Assembly: GCA_046331625.1 (NCBI GenBank)
Contig: JAXLQL010000005.1
Span: forward strand, 62,001 to 126,000
DNA: 64,000 nucleotides
Direction: 5' to 3'
Source of the DNA: JAXLQL01 sp046331625
GTDB taxonomy: Bacteria; Acidobacteriota; Terriglobia; Bryobacterales; Bryobacteraceae
A program made the position numbers and the translations under genes. The notes below the pieces were generated by a model. It worked only from the letters and a program-made list of their open reading frames with translations. It was not told where the DNA came from and did not search any database. This document shows positions 61,638-64,000 of the stretch, one piece after another. Position 1 is the stretch's first letter. The number at the start of each line of letters is the position of its first letter.

Positions 61638-62327
61638 ATGACTTCCCGCCCGTTCGCCAGTCCCGAGATGTTCGTCGTCAGATCCGCCGGAGAATCCCCG
61701 CGTCAGGTACCGGACCTTGGGTCTCTGGAACCGGTGGACGGAGGCTTTCTCGTGCGCCTCGCGAAGGTGCCTGCCGATGCCCGCTCGGCCTGGGAAGGCG
61801 TTCGCCAAGCGTGCAATGGAGCGCCGGTGGATCTGGTCTGGATCGACCCTTCCGGGAAGCCGTTGCTTTCCACAGGCACGGTGACTGTCCGGTTCAACCG
61901 AACGCCCTCGCCGCGGTTCCTGTCGAATTTTGTCGAACGCCACGGGCTGGAACTGGCGCAGCCGGAGGAGACCGGCCGTTCGCAGGTGACGTTTCGAGTG
62001 CCCCCGAACTGCTACGTGCCCGAGTTGCTCGTCAAGATTGCCGAGGCCAAGGGTGTCGCCAGCGTCTGGCCCGATACGAAAGCCTTACGCGGGGACCTCG
62101 CACCAGCCCTCGGGAAGCCCGCCGAATCGCCGCGCTCTGCCGCGAAAGTCGGCCACGGCGGAGGCGAGGTCCTGGCCGGTGAAGTCAGGCCACAAGCGAG
62201 AGATGAAGTGAAACTCGGCGTAGGCGCACTCCCACAGAAGAAAGTCGCTCAGCCGTTGCTCGCCCGCCGTGCGGATCAGAAGGTCCACGTCAGGCGCGGG
62301 AAGACGCGCCGAGATCGCTTCTCGTGA
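61638..62327 (+). CDS. truncated protease-prodomain-like protein
   Basis: The first ~150 residues look like a real protein: WIDPSGKPLLSTGTVTVRF, FLSNFVERHGLELAQPEE and YVPELLVKIAEAKGVASVWPDT. This resembles the N-terminal prodomain of subtilisin-family (S8) peptidases, but no catalytic domain follows. The last 243 bases of the frame lie antisense to the 3' end of uppS and have no protein-like character, so the natural stop has probably been lost. No signal peptide is seen. It may be a remnant gene. Confidence 0.45.
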   Translation: MTSRPFASPEMFVVRSAGESPRQVPDLGSLEPVDGGFLVRLAKVPADARSAWEGVRQACNGAPVDLVWIDPSGKPLLSTGTVTVRFNRTPSPRFLSNFVERHGLELAQPEETGRSQVTFRVPPNCYVPELLVKIAEAKGVASVWPDTKALRGDLAPALGKPAESPRSAAKVGHGGGEVLAGEVRPQARDEVKLGVGALPQKKVAQPLLARRADQKVHVRRGKTRRDRFS

Positions 62328-62756
62328 ATCACAGCCACCGCGAGCGGCCTGGAGCAGGCTGTCGCGAGAGGAGTAGTCGAGCGCGATCCGCAAATGAAGC
62401 CGCGTCTGCGCGCGGGTGGCGTTCTCGCAGTCGGCAATGGCATTCTGGACATACACCGGAAGGCGGTCCCGCCGGCCGATTGCAGACACGCGGACTCCCT
62501 TCTCGATGCAGCGCGGAGTCTCGATATCGAGGAACTCTTTGAGTAGGAACATCAAGCCGGCGGTTTCGGTGGCGGGGCGTTTCCAGTTGTCGGAAGAGAA
62601 GGCGTAGACGGTGAGGTCCGTGATGCCGAGCGCGGGCGCCGCGGTGATGGTCCGCCGCACGGCTTCGGCGCCCTGGCGATGTCCGGCCAGGCGCGGCAGT
62701 CTCCTCTGAGAAGCCCAACGGCCGTTGCCGTCGAGAATGATCGCTACGTGGAACAT
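62085..62756 (-). CDS. uppS: undecaprenyl diphosphate synthase
   Basis: This 223-residue cis-prenyltransferase makes the C55 carrier for peptidoglycan and surface polymers. Motifs are IILDGNGRWASQR with the catalytic Asp, GHRQGAEAVRR, YAFSSDNWKRP, and the C-terminal RTAGEQRLSDFLLWECAYAEFHF. It is slightly shorter than many homologues (about 230-250) but all motifs are present. It lies just downstream of the metallopeptidase gene on the same strand. Confidence 0.93.
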   Translation of the reverse strand: MFHVAIILDGNGRWASQRRLPRLAGHRQGAEAVRRTITAAPALGITDLTVYAFSSDNWKRPATETAGLMFLLKEFLDIETPRCIEKGVRVSAIGRRDRLPVYVQNAIADCENATRAQTRLHLRIALDYSSRDSLLQAARGGCDSREAISARLPAPDVDLLIRTAGEQRLSDFLLWECAYAEFHFISRLWPDFTGQDLASAVADFRGRARRFGGLPEGWCEVPA

Positions 62757-62794
62757 GAGTCCATCGTAACGATTTTACTTTGCGATGTAAAGTA

Positions 62795-64000
62795 CTATTC
62801 TTTAGCAGGTGCCGGTTCCACTCGGACGCTGACCGGCGGGCTTTGCATACCGGTGCCGGTAAGAACGGCGAGTTCGGCCGATGGTCCGCTGACGCCATCT
62901 GGGACTTCGGCCACGATTTGATCGGGCGCAACGGAAAGCACGCGCGCGAATCGCGCGCCTACCTTCACCGAAACGCCGTCGAGTTGCGTCGGCCAGGGAG
63001 CTCCCTCGTAGGCCGGTTCGGCGGCAAAAAAGCGACAAGCCAGATCCTGACCCCGGATCACGAAAGTGCGCCCAGTGACGAGAGTCTGGTTGGCGAATCC
63101 CGCAAGCTCCACCAGTGGATTCGCCACTACGCGCAGACCGCCGGCAAGCACCGATACACCGGCGCCGGTTGCATATCTCACGACATACGAGCCACACGGC
63201 ATATCGGCGGGCAGCTTCACCTTCTGCCTCACCAACTGCGGCACCGAACTGGGCGAGTTGGCGGCCCCGTCGAGTTCCACCTTTGACAGCGGGAAGCTCA
63301 CAGCCGGGCTGTCATAAGGAGCGCTGCGCGTGAGGCCTAGCGTATAGCTGCCGCCACGGGCAACGGTCACTCGCGGAAAGCCCCAGTACGACCCGTTTTG
63401 CACGAGCCCAATCGTCTCGGCGTTGACTTTGGCCTTGCCCTCCGCCAGCGCGAAATCGATTCCGCCGCGGATCTCTCCCGCTTCGATTACGATGAGGTCG
63501 CCGTCTGGACTCTCTGCGCCGGTTGCGCTCCAGAACATGGTGGGAAATGACGTGGCCTCCACCGATCGGAGAGACTGCAAGTCGCGGTTGTCCACGGGAC
63601 CATCGAGCGGTTCGGCGACCAACCGGTACTCTCCCGGCCCGACGGGCAGCGAGAAGCGCCCATCGGGGCCAGTCAATGTGCCGATCTCCGGATGGCCGTC
63701 ACCGTCTATGGCGAAAACATGTGCGGCGGATACGGGTGTCATGTTGCGGCGCACCGAGCCCTCGATCAATGCTTGCCTCTCCTTCGGATATGCCGCCTCG
63801 AGCGTGCGTACGTCGTCGCGAGACAGCGTTCGCAAGGCAAAGTCCGCTGGAGCACCTGCCAGAGGCTCTTGCTCGAGTTTCGCATTCATGATCGAGTCGA
63901 TTATCGGGCTATGGTCGAGACCGAGGGCATGGCCCAGTTCATGGAGTACGACGCTGCCGATATCGTGCGTTCCGGCGATTCCCGTGGAAGAATGCTGCTT
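62795..64000 (-). CDS. matrixin-type metallopeptidase with Solibacter-type C-terminal domain (5' end outside window)
   Basis: The frame is open to the right edge, where the zinc motif VLHELGHALGLDHSP (HExxHxxGxxH) and a downstream Met-turn (SIMN) are read. Then come a carboxypeptidase-regulatory-like beta domain (GSVRRNMTPVSAAHVFAIDGDG..., SLPVGPGEYRLVAEPLDG) and a C-terminal domain with PWPTQLDGVSVKVGARFARVLSV and APDQIVAEVP. That last part matches the TIGR03437 pattern of Solibacter proteins. It is likely exported, with the signal beyond the edge. An ATG at 63889 is an internal Met. Confidence 0.85.
   Translation of the reverse strand, partial: KQHSSTGIAGTHDIGSVVLHELGHALGLDHSPIIDSIMNAKLEQEPLAGAPADFALRTLSRDDVRTLEAAYPKERQALIEGSVRRNMTPVSAAHVFAIDGDGHPEIGTLTGPDGRFSLPVGPGEYRLVAEPLDGPVDNRDLQSLRSVEATSFPTMFWSATGAESPDGDLIVIEAGEIRGGIDFALAEGKAKVNAETIGLVQNGSYWGFPRVTVARGGSYTLGLTRSAPYDSPAVSFPLSKVELDGAANSPSSVPQLVRQKVKLPADMPCGSYVVRYATGAGVSVLAGGLRVVANPLVELAGFANQTLVTGRTFVIRGQDLACRFFAAEPAYEGAPWPTQLDGVSVKVGARFARVLSVAPDQIVAEVPDGVSGPSAELAVLTGTGMQSPPVSVRVEPAPAKE

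Overview
The window is GC-rich, densely coded bacterial chromosome from a Gram-negative. The best fit is an acidobacterium of the Bryobacterales / Solibacter group. The reasons are a Solibacter-type TIGR03437-like C-terminal domain on the metallopeptidase at the right edge, an acidobacterial-style ECF sigma factor divergent from a Ser/Thr kinase with a tetratricopeptide tail, Tat-exported sugar and PLP enzymes, and outer-membrane biogenesis genes (heptosyltransferases, TolC, a LolC/E-type permease, a SurA-like chaperone). The assignment rests on gene content only. I see no rRNA, tRNA, CRISPR array, insertion sequence or phage gene.

Layout. 1-2.1 kb: ABC-2 exporter (ATPase cut by the left edge). 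2.5-6.4 kb: Tat-exported aldo/keto reductase and Gfo/Idh oxidoreductase, then a small accessory patch with an orphan antitoxin-like gene, a decayed copy of the oxidoreductase 3' end, and a MazF-type toxin-antitoxin pair. 6.4-16 kb: deacetylase, YjbQ, DUF4139, FAH hydrolase, MltD-like transglycosylase, histone-H1-like protein, HipA-like kinase, ThiO and a class IV aminotransferase. 16.1-19.6 kb: lipopolysaccharide core genes (waaF, degenerate nucleotidyltransferase, waaC, methyltransferase). 19.6-27.1 kb: a minus-strand run PhyH, rfaE2, mfd, surA-like, yhaM-like, blaI-like. 27.1-27.9 kb: a gene-free, strand-asymmetric block. 27.9-31.6 kb: BNR protein, GAF protein, bactofilin, methyltransferase, GT2. 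31.7-41.6 kb: lysS, LolC/E permease, asnB, GT39, ddl, hydrolase and a membrane-anchored MurF. 41.6-45.9 kb: AhpD-like, TolC-like, TPR lipoprotein and a Tat-exported SelA-like enzyme.

46.0-49.8 kb holds the most interesting system: a minus-strand operon of two TIGR04222-like membrane proteins whose C-termini are Gly/Ser/Cys-rich with six cysteines each, followed by a DUF692/MNIO metalloenzyme and a lipoprotein. MNIO enzymes modify cysteines of peptides, so this looks like a membrane-anchored cysteine-modification system. 50.1-55.6 kb is a surface-sugar cluster resembling the Wlb/Wbp diacetamido-uronate pathway (aminotransferase, deacetylase, frameshifted FAD oxidoreductase, hexapeptide acetyltransferase, Gfo/Idh dehydrogenase). 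55.7-61.5 kb is a regulatory module (Ser/Thr kinase, ECF sigma factor, FecR-domain protein). The window ends with a truncated protease-prodomain-like gene, uppS and a partial matrixin-type metallopeptidase.

Two patterns cross gene boundaries. First, at three places (5.7, 14.1 and 17.7 kb) the 3' end of the preceding gene reappears downstream as a short diverged fragment that still ends in a stop codon. Second, a twin-hairpin intergenic repeat with TTCA loops occurs at least four times (10.7, 14.0, 45.9 and 50.0 kb), and one copy lies between a gene end and its duplicate.
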